Of a DNA stretch of 12,658 nt, positions 5,944 to 12,658 are shown in pieces (positions within the stretch are counted from its first letter, which is position 1; each line of letters starts with the position of its first letter). The stretch covers positions 1 to 12,658 of the forward strand of contig CAJUJR010000080.1 of the NCBI GenBank assembly GCA_910586605.1. Direction: 5' to 3'. Source of the stretch: an uncultured Lachnospiraceae bacterium (lineage in GTDB: Bacteria; Bacillota; Clostridia; Lachnospirales; Lachnospiraceae). The position numbers were made by a program, and so were the translations under genes. The notes beneath the pieces are model-generated. The model had not been told where the DNA came from and searched no databases. It worked only from the letters and a program-made list of their open reading frames with translations.

Positions 5944-8284
5944 ATGAAGGTAGCAGACGGATTTTGGTTAAGTAAGAAGGGGTACAAGGTAGATTATGCA
6001 TCACAGGCGTACAAGGTAGAGACTACAGAAAATGCGATTAAGGTGCTTGCTACGCCATATTTTGTGAAAAACAGAGGGATGACGCTGGGCGGCCCAAACC
6101 TTGAAATCACATATTCTTCTACTTCAGAGAATATTATCAAGGTACATATCGACCACTATAGGGGCGGCCTTGACAATATACCACGCTTTGAATTAAATGA
6201 GGATACAGGTTATACACCTGCTATTAACAAAACAGAAGAGCAAGTTGAGCTGGTTTCCGGCAATACAAAAAACTGGCGATACATGGGATGTGTCATTTTA
6301 TTATAAAGATAAGCTTTTGACAGGCGGCGGCTGGCGTTCAACCTCTATTATTCAAGAAAGTCGGTTTACAGCAAATGCACGTATGGCTCTTCAGGAAGAT
6401 GATGAATTTTTCAACTATCCACAGGATGCGCATACCACATACCTGCGCGAGCAGTTAACGACAGATATTGGGGAGTGTATTTACGGCTTTGGCGAGAAGT
6501 TTACCCCATTTGTAAAAAATGGGCAGACAATTGAGACATGGAATAGTGACGGCGGAACCTGTTCTGAACAGAGCTATAAAAATATTCCATTTTATATTTC
6601 CTCTAAGAGCTATGGTATATTTGTAAACAGTTCTGATAAGATTTCTTTTGAAGTGAACTCAGATACTGTTTCCAAGGTTACGTTTACTATTCCTGGGGAA
6701 GAACTGGAGTATTTCGTAATTGGCGGTGAAAACCTGGAAGAAGTTATTACAAATTATACCGTGCTGACTGGAAAACCTGCGCTTCCACCAGCATATACAT
6801 TTGGCCTGTGGCTGTCTACGTCATTTACAACAAGTTATGATGAAGAAACAGTAAATAGCTTTATTGACGGCATGGCTGAACGTAAGATTCCGTTGCAGGT
6901 ATTCCATTTTGACTGTTTCTGGATGAAAGAATATGAGTGGTGTAATTTTGAATGGGACAAAGATATGTTCCCAGACCCAGAGGGGATGTTAAAACGCCTC
7001 CATGAGGACAAAGGGCTGGAAATCTGCGTATGGATTAATTCTTATATCGGGCAGCAGTCCAAATTGTTTGATATTGGGAAGGAAAAGGGATATTTTATCC
7101 TGAATCCTGATGGAAGTGTTTTCCAGTGTGATACCTGGCAGCCGGGAATGGCAATTGTAGATTTCACAAACCCAGAGGCATGTGATTGGTTTAAAGGGCT
7201 TTTAAAGAAGCTTTTTGAGATGGGCGTTAATAATATTAAGACAGATTTTGGTGAGAGAATCCCAACAAAGTGTAAATATTACAATGGCATGGATCCAATT
7301 AAAATGCACAATTATTATACTTATCTTTACAATAAAGTAGTATTTGAAGCGTTGGAGGAATACTTTGGCAAGGACAAAGCCTGCCTGTTTGCACGTAGTG
7401 CTACTGTTGGCGGGCAGAAATTCCCTGTCCATTGGGGCGGCGACTGCTATGCAGATTATTCTGCTATGTCGGAAACACTTCATGGCGGGCTTTCTCTCTG
7501 CTCTTCTGGTTTTGGCTTCTTCTCCCATGATATGGGCGGGTTTGAGGCAACAGCCCCAGCAGATATTTATAAGAGATGGTGTGCATTTGGATGCCTGTCT
7601 ACACACAGCCGCTTACATGGCTCTACCTCATACAGGGTGCCTTGGGTTTATGATGATGAGGCATGTGATGTGCTCCGCCATTATGTAGTATTGAAAGGCA
7701 GGCTGATGCCATATCTTTGGGCACAGGCAAATAAAACACATACGGAAGGCGTGCCAATGATGCGTTCTATGGTCATTGCATTTACTGGGGAAACAGCATG
7801 TAAATATCTGGATCAGCAATATATGTTAGGGGATAACCTCTGTATCGCGCCTGTTATGAATAAGGAAGGGATTGCAGAATTCTATGTGCCAGACTGTGGG
7901 ACATGGACAGATATCCAGAGTGGCGAGACATACGAAGGCGGCAAATATTATACAAGGACATGTGATTATTTCCAGACACCAGTTCTTGCGCGTCCAAATA
8001 GCATTGTTGTATTTGGTAATTTCGACGCAGAAGATAAGATGACAGTAGTCTATGATTACCTTCAGGATGCAGAGGCCGTAGTTTATGGATTAGAAGATGG
8101 AAAGACTGCTTCTGCTTCTGTATTTGACAGTGAGTCAAATAAGATGACAGATATAACAGCATCCCGCCAGGGAAATGTAATTACAGTTTCTTATACTGCA
8201 ACAGATAAGAGCTTTAAGGTGACAGCAGAAGGAAAGACAGTAGAAGCTGCAGCAGGTTCTACAAGTGTAGAAATTGCTTTATAA
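5944..8284 (+). pseudogene. yicI: GH31 alpha-xylosidase, YicI type, with a one-base frameshift
   Basis: Predicted to remove alpha-linked xylose from the non-reducing end of xyloglucan-type oligosaccharides or isoprimeverose; probably cytosolic, as no signal peptide is present. Joined across the frameshift the product is about 779 residues, close to E. coli YicI (772), and much of it resembles YicI closely. The N-terminal beta-sandwich begins MKVADGFWLS. The catalytic barrel carries the nucleophile D434 in KTDFGERIP and the acid/base D500 in HWGGDCYADY, followed by SGFGFFSHDMGGFE and SHSRLHGS. A C-terminal beta domain completes it. The first frame runs 5944-6306 and stops after 120 codons. The +1 frame carries the remainder to 8284; its first ATG at 6197 lies out of context and has no family-like N-terminus. 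The break sits at an A6 run (6267-6272); deleting one A restores TGDTWDVSFYY. No inactivating change is visible elsewhere, so a sequencing error or a recent mutation is likely. The ribosome binding site (AAGAGAAG) is weak. Confidence 0.9.
6267..6272 (+). other. A6 homopolymer at the frameshift in the GH31 gene
   Basis: The codons read aat aca aaa aac tgg in the upstream frame. Removing one A gives aat aca aaa act ggc gat aca tgg, which enters the downstream frame without loss of conserved residues. The shift needed is +1 (or -2), so the A AAA AAC heptamer, a -1 slippery sequence, does not explain it. Confidence 0.85.
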
Positions 8285-8308
8285 AATAAAGGGCAGTAAA
8301 AGATAATA

Positions 8309-8318
8309 GAATAGTAAC
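8309..8318 (+). repeat. Dispersed repeat copy 4 (10-bp core)
   Basis: GAATAGTAAC, identical to the inner core of copies 1 and 3, lies between the alpha-xylosidase stop and its terminator. Only the decamer is conserved, so membership in the family is less certain. Confidence 0.5.
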
Positions 8319-8324
8319 AATATA

Positions 8325-8368
8325 AGCAAATGTGAGTTAAGGCAAAAGCCCTCACATTTGCTTTTTTT
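8325..8368 (+). terminator. Terminator after the alpha-xylosidase gene
   Basis: AGCAAATGTGAG (8325-8336) pairs perfectly with CTCACATTTGCT (8351-8362). An inner GGC-AAAA-GCC hairpin lies inside, and seven T residues follow (8362-8368). The stop codon is about 40 bases upstream. Confidence 0.93.
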
Positions 8369-8386
8369 AAGAGCCTGCATTATAAT
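8358..8386 (+). promoter_or_regulatory. Candidate promoter of the C39-like peptidase gene
   Basis: A perfect TATAAT (8381-8386) sits 17 bp after TTGCTT (8358-8363), whose first three bases match the -35 box. The -35 lies in the descending arm and T-run of the preceding terminator, so one sequence may end the upstream transcript and help start the next. The predicted leader is about 100 bases. Confidence 0.5.
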
Positions 8387-8402
8387 GGTGCTATATTTTG
8401 AT

Positions 8403-8468
8403 GTTGGGGCAAAAGGCATTTTGCCTCCAACGGATTTTACGGACATTATTTGGGGGATTTAACCCCTA
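8403..8468 (+). other. Two hairpins in the leader of the C39-like gene
   Basis: First hairpin: 8403-8414 pairs with 8419-8431 (12 pairs including one G-U, one bulged C) around a GGCA loop. Second: TGGGG (8451-8455) with CCCCTA-side bases near 8464-8469. Neither is followed by a T-run. They may be leader structure; no known riboswitch class was recognised. Confidence 0.35.
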
Positions 8469-8493
8469 ACCACGAATAGAGGAAAGTGAGGGG

Positions 8494-9660
8494 ATGCCTA
8501 GGATGTCAGATGGTATCTTTCAAAAAAGGAAGAAGCGGTTTTTGAAAAACCAGATTCTGCTTGGAGGCAGTGCAGTAATTCTTATTTTATTGTTAGTTTT
8601 ATTAGCTGGTGTCCTTTGGCATTTTATAAGGGCAGAACAAAAGACAGAGAGTTTTATTCGGGCGGTACAGGATAAAAAACCTGGTGAAGTTACAATGAAG
8701 GAACTGGCAGGCTTTGGATGGGAGGAAGGTTATTGTTTTCCGCCATATACATCAAAGGAAGAGATGGAAAAAAAGCTGGGTTTTTCTTCTGGAAAATTAG
8801 AAGATAATTTAGTAAATGACAATGTGCAGTATATTGTTTTTACAAAAGGAAAAAGGGTGGTATGTTCTTTTTTTTCCAACAGAGAGAAAAAGCTGGCATT
8901 TGAGCTTCCTGCTAAATTTACTCCAAAAAGCACAGTTTATATTTTAGAGGGAAAAACAGGCAAAAAGCTGTCGGTGCAGGATGCCGCGCGAGAAGAAGAA
9001 ACTGGAAAGAAGGAGTTGGAAAAGATACCAGAGCTGAAATTGCAAGAAGACGATATTTATTCGTTCCTGCAGGGACCGAAATCCTGGAGGCAGCGTCTTG
9101 CCTGGTCAGGGGAATGGGGCGAAAGTTTTTATGACGGTAGTTCATTTGGCGGTTTTGGGTGCGGCCTTTGCTGTATTGCAAATCTCTATTCTACGCTGAC
9201 AAAGTACCGCTGCACACCACTGCAGGCGTACCGTTATGCAAAGAAAAAGACAGATTATATAGGGGGTGGGGCAATTGAATGGGGATATTTGCGCCAAACG
9301 CTGACTTCTTTAGGGTTTGATTGTGGCGTAAAGAAAAAGCCGTCTTCTTATCAGGAGTTCCGGGAAGATATTGCTGCAAGTATTGGCACAATAGTGTTGG
9401 TCAGCAGCGATGATTCTTCCAATTTCTGGAAAGATACGCCAGGGCATTATGTGACAATTTTTTTGTATGAAAAAGATACGGACAAGGTTTTTCTGGCAGA
9501 TTCTGGTGAGCCAAAACGCAACCGGAGATGGATTTCATTGAAAAAAGTGTATAAATCCCTGAAAACGGCAAGTACCTGGCAGTACCTGCCAATAGTGGGA
9601 TATAGTGGGAAAAAGGATGAATGGAAACATAAAAGTGCAAGCGGCAATTGGATTCACTAA
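8494..9660 (+). CDS. Membrane-anchored C39-like (papain-fold) cysteine peptidase
   Basis: A 388-residue protein, probably anchored facing outward. A basic N-terminus (residues 10-18) precedes a single hydrophobic helix at about 21-44 with no obvious signal-peptidase site. Residues about 50-190 form an extracytoplasmic region with FPPYTSKEEMEKKLGF, which I cannot assign to a named family. Residues about 195-375 resemble the Peptidase_C39_2 group: a Gln in FLQGP, the nucleophile C223 in GFGCGLCC, H318 in PGHYVTIF, and D336 in FLADSGE, in the order expected for a Cys-His-Asp triad. Two further Cys follow at 226-227. The substrate is unknown; no peptide precursor or exporter gene lies beside it, so a bacteriocin-processing role is not supported. 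Two ATGs compete: 8494 (AGAGGA about ten bases upstream) and 8503 (GAGGGG nine bases upstream). The choice changes only three residues. Confidence 0.8.
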   Translation: MPRMSDGIFQKRKKRFLKNQILLGGSAVILILLLVLLAGVLWHFIRAEQKTESFIRAVQDKKPGEVTMKELAGFGWEEGYCFPPYTSKEEMEKKLGFSSGKLEDNLVNDNVQYIVFTKGKRVVCSFFSNREKKLAFELPAKFTPKSTVYILEGKTGKKLSVQDAAREEETGKKELEKIPELKLQEDDIYSFLQGPKSWRQRLAWSGEWGESFYDGSSFGGFGCGLCCIANLYSTLTKYRCTPLQAYRYAKKKTDYIGGGAIEWGYLRQTLTSLGFDCGVKKKPSSYQEFREDIAASIGTIVLVSSDDSSNFWKDTPGHYVTIFLYEKDTDKVFLADSGEPKRNRRWISLKKVYKSLKTASTWQYLPIVGYSGKKDEWKHKSASGNWIH

Positions 9661-9740
9661 AACAAGCATAACGCATTTGTTTGTTTCTAAAATTTTGCCA
9701 TGAATCGCAACCGTTCAAGTGGATAAATTGGAGGTTTGTT

Positions 9741-10427
9741 TTGGAAGGCAGGTTGGAATATGGAAAGGTAAAAGTACATTATGTTTTGCCAAAGGATGGG
9801 GAGATATCTTCTGCCTGTTATGTACATGGGACAGAAGATATGGCGCAAAGGCTTGCTGGCGCTTTAAACGGAGGGGAAACAGGGATTTTTTCAATAGAAG
9901 GGGAGGATTGGAATGCTGATTTATCTCCATGGAAGGCTCCGGCAGCATTTGCAGGGGAGAAAGATTTTGCTGGCGGGGCAGGTATTTACCTGGATTTTTT
10001 ATGCAGGCAGGTAGTCCCGCAGACAGAACATGCATTGCACTTGTCCATAAAAAAGCGTGGCCTAATTGGATATTCTATGGCTGGGCTTTTTTCTGTCTAT
10101 GCATTATACTATACTGGCCTTTTTACAGAGATTGCTTCTGTTTCAGGTTCTTTGTGGTATGATGGTTTCCTTGCGTTTGTAAAGGAAAAGGACAGGGTTT
10201 GTAAACCAGGGAAAGTATATTTTTCTGTTGGGAAAAAAGAGAAGAAAACCAGAAATGCCCGGATGGCAAGAGTGGAAGATTGTACGCGGGGGGTTATAAA
10301 TCAGTTGGAAGAGGAAGGGGTTTCCTGCTTTTTTGAAATGAATGAAGGAAATCATTTTTACCATGTAGAGGAGCGTATGGAAAAAGCAATACGGTATTTG
10401 TTTTCGGTGATAGGAAGCACGCCATAG
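9741..10427 (+). CDS. Putative esterase, alpha/beta hydrolase fold, TTG start
   Basis: A 228-residue predicted cytosolic serine hydrolase of the putative-esterase (esterase D-like) group. The nucleophile elbow is GYSMAG with S112, followed by VYALYYTGLF and SVSGSLWYDG. The catalytic His is H205 in NEGNHFYHV. The segment SVGKKEKKTRNARMA (near 154-168) aligns by eye with a SLGDKExKTxN segment I remember from relatives; here Lys takes the Asp position, so the acid residue is uncertain. The frame is open from 9681, but no ribosome binding site serves that point. TTG at 9741 has GGAGG (9730-9734) six bases upstream and is the best start. It begins 80 bases after the peptidase gene with no terminator between, so co-transcription is likely. 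The substrate cannot be predicted. Confidence 0.8.
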   Translation: MEGRLEYGKVKVHYVLPKDGEISSACYVHGTEDMAQRLAGALNGGETGIFSIEGEDWNADLSPWKAPAAFAGEKDFAGGAGIYLDFLCRQVVPQTEHALHLSIKKRGLIGYSMAGLFSVYALYYTGLFTEIASVSGSLWYDGFLAFVKEKDRVCKPGKVYFSVGKKEKKTRNARMARVEDCTRGVINQLEEEGVSCFFEMNEGNHFYHVEERMEKAIRYLFSVIGSTP

Positions 10428-10447
10428 GGAAACCTATGGCGCTTTTT
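10420..10447 (+). terminator. Terminator overlapping the esterase stop codon
   Basis: CGCCATAGG (10420-10428) pairs perfectly with CCTATGGCG (10433-10441) around a GAAA tetraloop, followed by five T residues (10443-10447). The TAG stop codon of the esterase (10425-10427) is part of the ascending stem. Confidence 0.93.
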
Positions 10448-10524
10448 GCGTGTAATAGGAAAATGCGCAGGCATTCCCTTTTTTAACAGAATGGTAAAAG
10501 CGGCCGTGAATGGGAAATATGGTG

Positions 10525-10553
10525 TTGACAAAACGGAGAAAATGTATTATTGT
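10525..10553 (+). promoter_or_regulatory. Promoter of the GntR-ABC operon
   Basis: A perfect TTGACA (10525-10530), a 17-bp spacer and TATTGT (10548-10553, four of six). The -10 region lies inside the left arm of the inverted repeat at 10543-10578, so a bound repressor would block polymerase directly. Confidence 0.75.
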
Positions 10554-10578
10554 ATTATTCAAGTAATACAATAATACA
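10543..10578 (+). promoter_or_regulatory. Operator: perfect 15-bp inverted repeat
   Basis: TGTATTATTGTATTA (10543-10557) is the exact reverse complement of TAATACAATAATACA (10564-10578), with a 6-bp spacer. The left arm is itself a tandem TGTATTAT (10543-10550 and 10551-10558), so there may be four half-sites. The palindrome covers the -10 region and likely start site. It is the obvious autoregulatory site for the GntR repressor encoded 16 bases downstream, as in YtrA-type operons. Confidence 0.85.
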
Positions 10579-10593
10579 GATAGGAGAGATTTT

Positions 10594-10950
10594 ATGGAGT
10601 GGAAGTTTACGGATGAAATCCCGATTTACCAGCAGATAATGTATCTGCTGAAACAGGAAATTGCAAGTGGCGAACTTGAAGCAGGCCAAAAACTTCCATC
10701 AGTAAGGGAACTGGCATTGGAAGCCGGGGTAAATCCGAATACGATGCAGAAAGCCCTGGCAGAATTAGAGAGGGAAGGGCTGTTATATTCGCAGAGGACT
10801 GCAGGAAGGTTTGTCGCTGATCACCAGGAAATCAGGGATGGCTTACAGGAAGAATTGATGATGGAATATGTAGAAGGGTTTCTGGAAAAAATGAAAAAAC
10901 TGGGTTACAGCATAGATGAGATAATTGTGCTGTTACAAAAATTTAAGTAG
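10594..10950 (+). CDS. YtrA-type GntR transcriptional regulator
   Basis: A 118-residue DNA-binding protein, probably a dimeric repressor of its own operon. A GntR winged helix-turn-helix fills residues 1-75: IPIYQQIMYLLKQEI at 9-23, GQKLPSVRELA (31-41), recognition helix VNPNTMQKALAELEREGL (46-63), wing tip SQRTAGRFV (66-74). Only a short helical tail (about 78-118) follows. That small size and the lack of a ligand-binding domain are typical of the YtrA subfamily, which is usually linked to ABC transporter genes and cell-envelope stress. AGGAGA (10582-10587) lies six bases before the ATG. The inducer is unknown, since the family has no classical effector pocket. Confidence 0.93.
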   Translation: MEWKFTDEIPIYQQIMYLLKQEIASGELEAGQKLPSVRELALEAGVNPNTMQKALAELEREGLLYSQRTAGRFVADHQEIRDGLQEELMMEYVEGFLEKMKKLGYSIDEIIVLLQKFK

Positions 10951-10966
10951 AAAGGGGAGAATTACT

Positions 10967-11662
10967 ATGGCATTGATAACATGTGAAGGTTTAGTAAAAA
11001 AATATGGGAATATGACGGCTTTATCTGATTTTTCAATTGAGATACCAGCAGGGAGGATTATTGGGATTTTAGGGCCGAATGGAAGTGGAAAGACGACTTT
11101 TATCAAATCTTTATGTGGTGTTTTGACACCGGAAGCCGGTACAATCAGGATAGATGGAAAGGAGGTAGGGACAGAAAGTAAAAAAATTGTATCGTATCTG
11201 CCAGAACGCCCATATTTTTCTAGTGCGGTGAGGGTAAAAGAAACGTTAGATTTTTTTGAGGGATTTTATGAAGATTTTGAAAGGAAAACAGCGCTCCATA
11301 TGCTTTCTACATTACAGATTGATTTGAAAAGCAAGATTGGTTCTTTGTCAAAAGGGACGAGGGAAAAGCTGCAGCTTGTGCTTGTAATGAGCAGAAGGGC
11401 AAAGGTCTATTTGTTAGATGAGCCAATGGGCGGAGTAGACCCAGCAGCGCGGGATTTTATCTTAAAAACTATATTGACGAATTACAGTGAAGATGCAAGC
11501 GTGTTGATTTCTACGCATTTAATTAGCGATGTGGAGAAAGTGTTAGATGAAGTAGTATTTATAAAACATGGGAAGCTGGCATTGCATAAGCCGGTAGATG
11601 ATATCAGGATGGAAGAAAAGAAATCAGTTGATATGTTATTTCGGGAGGTGTTCGCATGTTAG
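10967..11662 (+). CDS. ABC transporter ATP-binding protein
   Basis: A 231-residue cytoplasmic ATPase that would power the permease encoded next. Motifs in order: Walker A GPNGSGKT (36-43), a signature of the form LSKGT (127-131, a variant of LSGGQ), Walker B VYLLDEP (147-153), and the switch His H184 in ISTHLI. The length and the LSKGT-type signature fit the short ABC-2 type ATPases of YtrB/BcrA-like exporters. The ATG at 10967 follows AAAGGGGAGA at 10951-10960 and lies 16 bases after the regulator stop; the frame extends 14 codons upstream into the regulator gene, but that extension is not ABC-like. Nothing here identifies the substrate. Confidence 0.95.
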   Translation: MALITCEGLVKKYGNMTALSDFSIEIPAGRIIGILGPNGSGKTTFIKSLCGVLTPEAGTIRIDGKEVGTESKKIVSYLPERPYFSSAVRVKETLDFFEGFYEDFERKTALHMLSTLQIDLKSKIGSLSKGTREKLQLVLVMSRRAKVYLLDEPMGGVDPAARDFILKTILTNYSEDASVLISTHLISDVEKVLDEVVFIKHGKLALHKPVDDIRMEEKKSVDMLFREVFAC

Positions 11663-12495
11663 GAAAATTAATTCGATATGACAGTAAAGTACAAATTAGG
11701 TTTTTGTGTGGGGTTTATATTGTGGCAGTATTGCTTTCCGGCCTTTCTGGTATTTTTCTGGGATTAAAAAGGCATTTTCCAAATGTAATGATATTTGGGG
11801 CGATGAGCGGCCTTTCTTGGGCAATCTGTTTTCTTTCAGTACTTGCAGTTTTTTTGGGTACAATGATTTATGTTGTATTATATTTCAGGCAGAATTTGTT
11901 GCGTGATGAAGGCTATCTTATGCATACGCTGCCCGTTACCAACTTGCAGCTATATGGAAGCAAACTGTTAACAGGGACTATTTTTATGTATCTGTCAATT
12001 CTTGTGGGATATTTTTGCTTTGGGTTAGGGAATCTCCGTTTCCGGTATCCTGTCTTAGATTTTTTAAAAGAATGCGGTGTAGATGGCGGAGTATTCTGGC
12101 TGGCTGTACTTACATTCCTTACTGCCTGCCCGTTGATGTTATGCCAGTTTTTCTTTAGCCTGGTGCTTGGATATACCTGGAAGATGAATTCTGCAGTGTC
12201 TGTCAACAGGGATTTGCTGTCTGTCCTTTCCTATATTATTATTTATATGGTGCAACAGGCAATAGCGCTTGTTGGATTGTTTGCCTATTTTTTCATAAAC
12301 TTTGGAAGCCCATTTGCGTCAGACTTTATCAAATATATAACAGAACTTGCTGACAATGAAGCTGCTGTCCAGGCGGGGATGGTAGGGTATGTGAATGGCC
12401 TTTTGTGGGTATCTCTGGTTTCTTCTGTTTTGTTTGGCGCTATTTTATTTATCTTGTCTGTTTATAGGCTGAACCGGCACTTAAATTTGGAGTAA
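11656..12495 (+). CDS. ABC-2 type transporter permease
   Basis: A 279-residue integral membrane protein with six predicted helices at about 16-36, 55-77, 105-125, 147-174, 188-213 and 247-270. The cytoplasmic segment DEGYLMHTLPVTNLQLYGSK (84-103) between helices 2 and 3 is of a kind common in clostridial permeases of GntR-linked operons. Its start overlaps the ATPase stop by seven bases, with GGGAGG (11643-11648) inside the ATPase gene, so the two are translationally coupled and probably form one exporter, which would need a permease dimer. The link to envelope stress or antimicrobial peptides is by analogy with YtrA operons only. Confidence 0.88.
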   Translation: MLGKLIRYDSKVQIRFLCGVYIVAVLLSGLSGIFLGLKRHFPNVMIFGAMSGLSWAICFLSVLAVFLGTMIYVVLYFRQNLLRDEGYLMHTLPVTNLQLYGSKLLTGTIFMYLSILVGYFCFGLGNLRFRYPVLDFLKECGVDGGVFWLAVLTFLTACPLMLCQFFFSLVLGYTWKMNSAVSVNRDLLSVLSYIIIYMVQQAIALVGLFAYFFINFGSPFASDFIKYITELADNEAAVQAGMVGYVNGLLWVSLVSSVLFGAILFILSVYRLNRHLNLE

Positions 12496-12530
12496 AAGGA
12501 AACCGCCCATCATGGGTTAACTGATTTGGA

Positions 12531-12618
12531 TGAATAGCAATGCCACCCATCTACTGCCAAAGTATCAGGGTGGCGTTTGCCGCAATCTGGGAGTCCGAGG
12601 GCTAAACGTTACTATTTA
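12531..12618. repeat. Palindromic intergenic element at the right edge
   Basis: TGAATAGCAA (12531-12540) and TTACTATTTA (12609-12618) form an imperfect terminal inverted repeat related to the dispersed repeat. Inside, AATGCCACCC (12539-12548) pairs with GGGTGGCGTT (12568-12577) in ten pairs (one wobble) around a 19-base loop. No T-run follows, so it is not a standard terminator for the ABC operon. It resembles a small non-coding palindromic repeat; its identity is unproven. Confidence 0.4.
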
Positions 12619-12632
12619 CAGCCAATCGTAGC
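12608..12632 (-). repeat. Dispersed repeat copy 5 (25 bp, inverted)
   Basis: On the minus strand this matches copy 1 over 25 bases with one difference, at 12617. The core reads TGTAAATAGTAAC. It lies about 110 bases after the permease gene. Confidence 0.85.
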
Positions 12633-12658
12633 AGAATTTAAGTAAATAAAAAATATCT

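Noticed and set aside
6266..6273. Programmed -1 frameshift at A AAA AAC in the GH31 gene
   Set aside because: The heptamer is in the right phase for -1 slippage, but the downstream coding frame is +1, so -1 slippage would enter the wrong frame.
7202..7606. Long open frame antisense to the alpha-xylosidase gene
   Set aside because: It lies wholly inside a strongly conserved coding region and shows no ribosome binding site or recognisable domain; it is a shadow frame.
8494..9660. Bacteriocin leader-peptidase role for the C39-like protein
   Set aside because: There is no ABC exporter domain, no adjacent double-glycine peptide gene, and the ABC operon 1 kb downstream is separately regulated.
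10489..10513. Possible sixth repeat copy (GAATGGTAAA, then GTGAATGGGA)
   Set aside because: Only partial matches to the core with no flanking similarity; chance cannot be excluded.
1..12658. CRISPR arrays, tRNA or rRNA genes, and insertion-sequence transposases
   Set aside because: No regularly spaced repeats, no tRNA-like cloverleaf or rRNA segments, and no transposase-like protein were seen on either strand.

Overview
The window reads as a chromosomal segment from a low-to-moderate-GC, spore-forming member of the Firmicutes, most likely Clostridia and probably Lachnospiraceae. The grounds are a T-box leader on valS, an alpha/beta-type small acid-soluble spore protein gene, strong GGAGG-type ribosome binding sites, a YtrA-type GntR/ABC operon, and A/T-rich intergenic DNA with classical terminators. 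The family-level placement is inference; no marker gene here fixes it.

Layout, left to right: a vegetative promoter and a complete valine T-box riboswitch (about 90-380) lead into valS (416-3055). A bidirectional terminator (3117-3150) separates valS from a convergent 183-codon gene on the minus strand (3179-3730). That gene is unrecognised, but its N-terminus carries two tandem motifs resembling the LSQxEIDxLL motif of FliM/FliY. Its promoter lies back to back with a candidate sigma-G promoter driving a small spore-protein gene (3960-4154). A leader that can fold into a three-way junction precedes cysS (4340-5746). Next comes a GH31 alpha-xylosidase gene of the YicI type (5944-8284) with its own promoter, broken by a single-base frameshift in an A6 run, and then a strong terminator. 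A membrane-anchored C39-like cysteine peptidase (8494-9660) and a putative esterase with a TTG start (9741-10427) follow; the esterase stop codon lies inside its terminator stem. The right end is an autoregulated-looking operon: a YtrA-type GntR repressor, an ABC ATPase and a six-helix permease (10594-12495), preceded by a perfect 15-bp inverted-repeat operator at the promoter.

The genes are mostly independent housekeeping or accessory units: two aminoacyl-tRNA synthetases, one sporulation protein, one glycosidase, two predicted hydrolases and one transporter operon. They do not form one pathway. The clearest feature not explained by genes is a short dispersed repeat with core TGTGAATRGTAAC. 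It occurs at five intergenic places in both orientations. The outermost two copies extend to 25 bp and face each other from the two ends of the window.

No convincing new multi-gene system was found. The best leads are the dispersed repeat family, the tandem-motif minus-strand protein, and the structured cysS leader.
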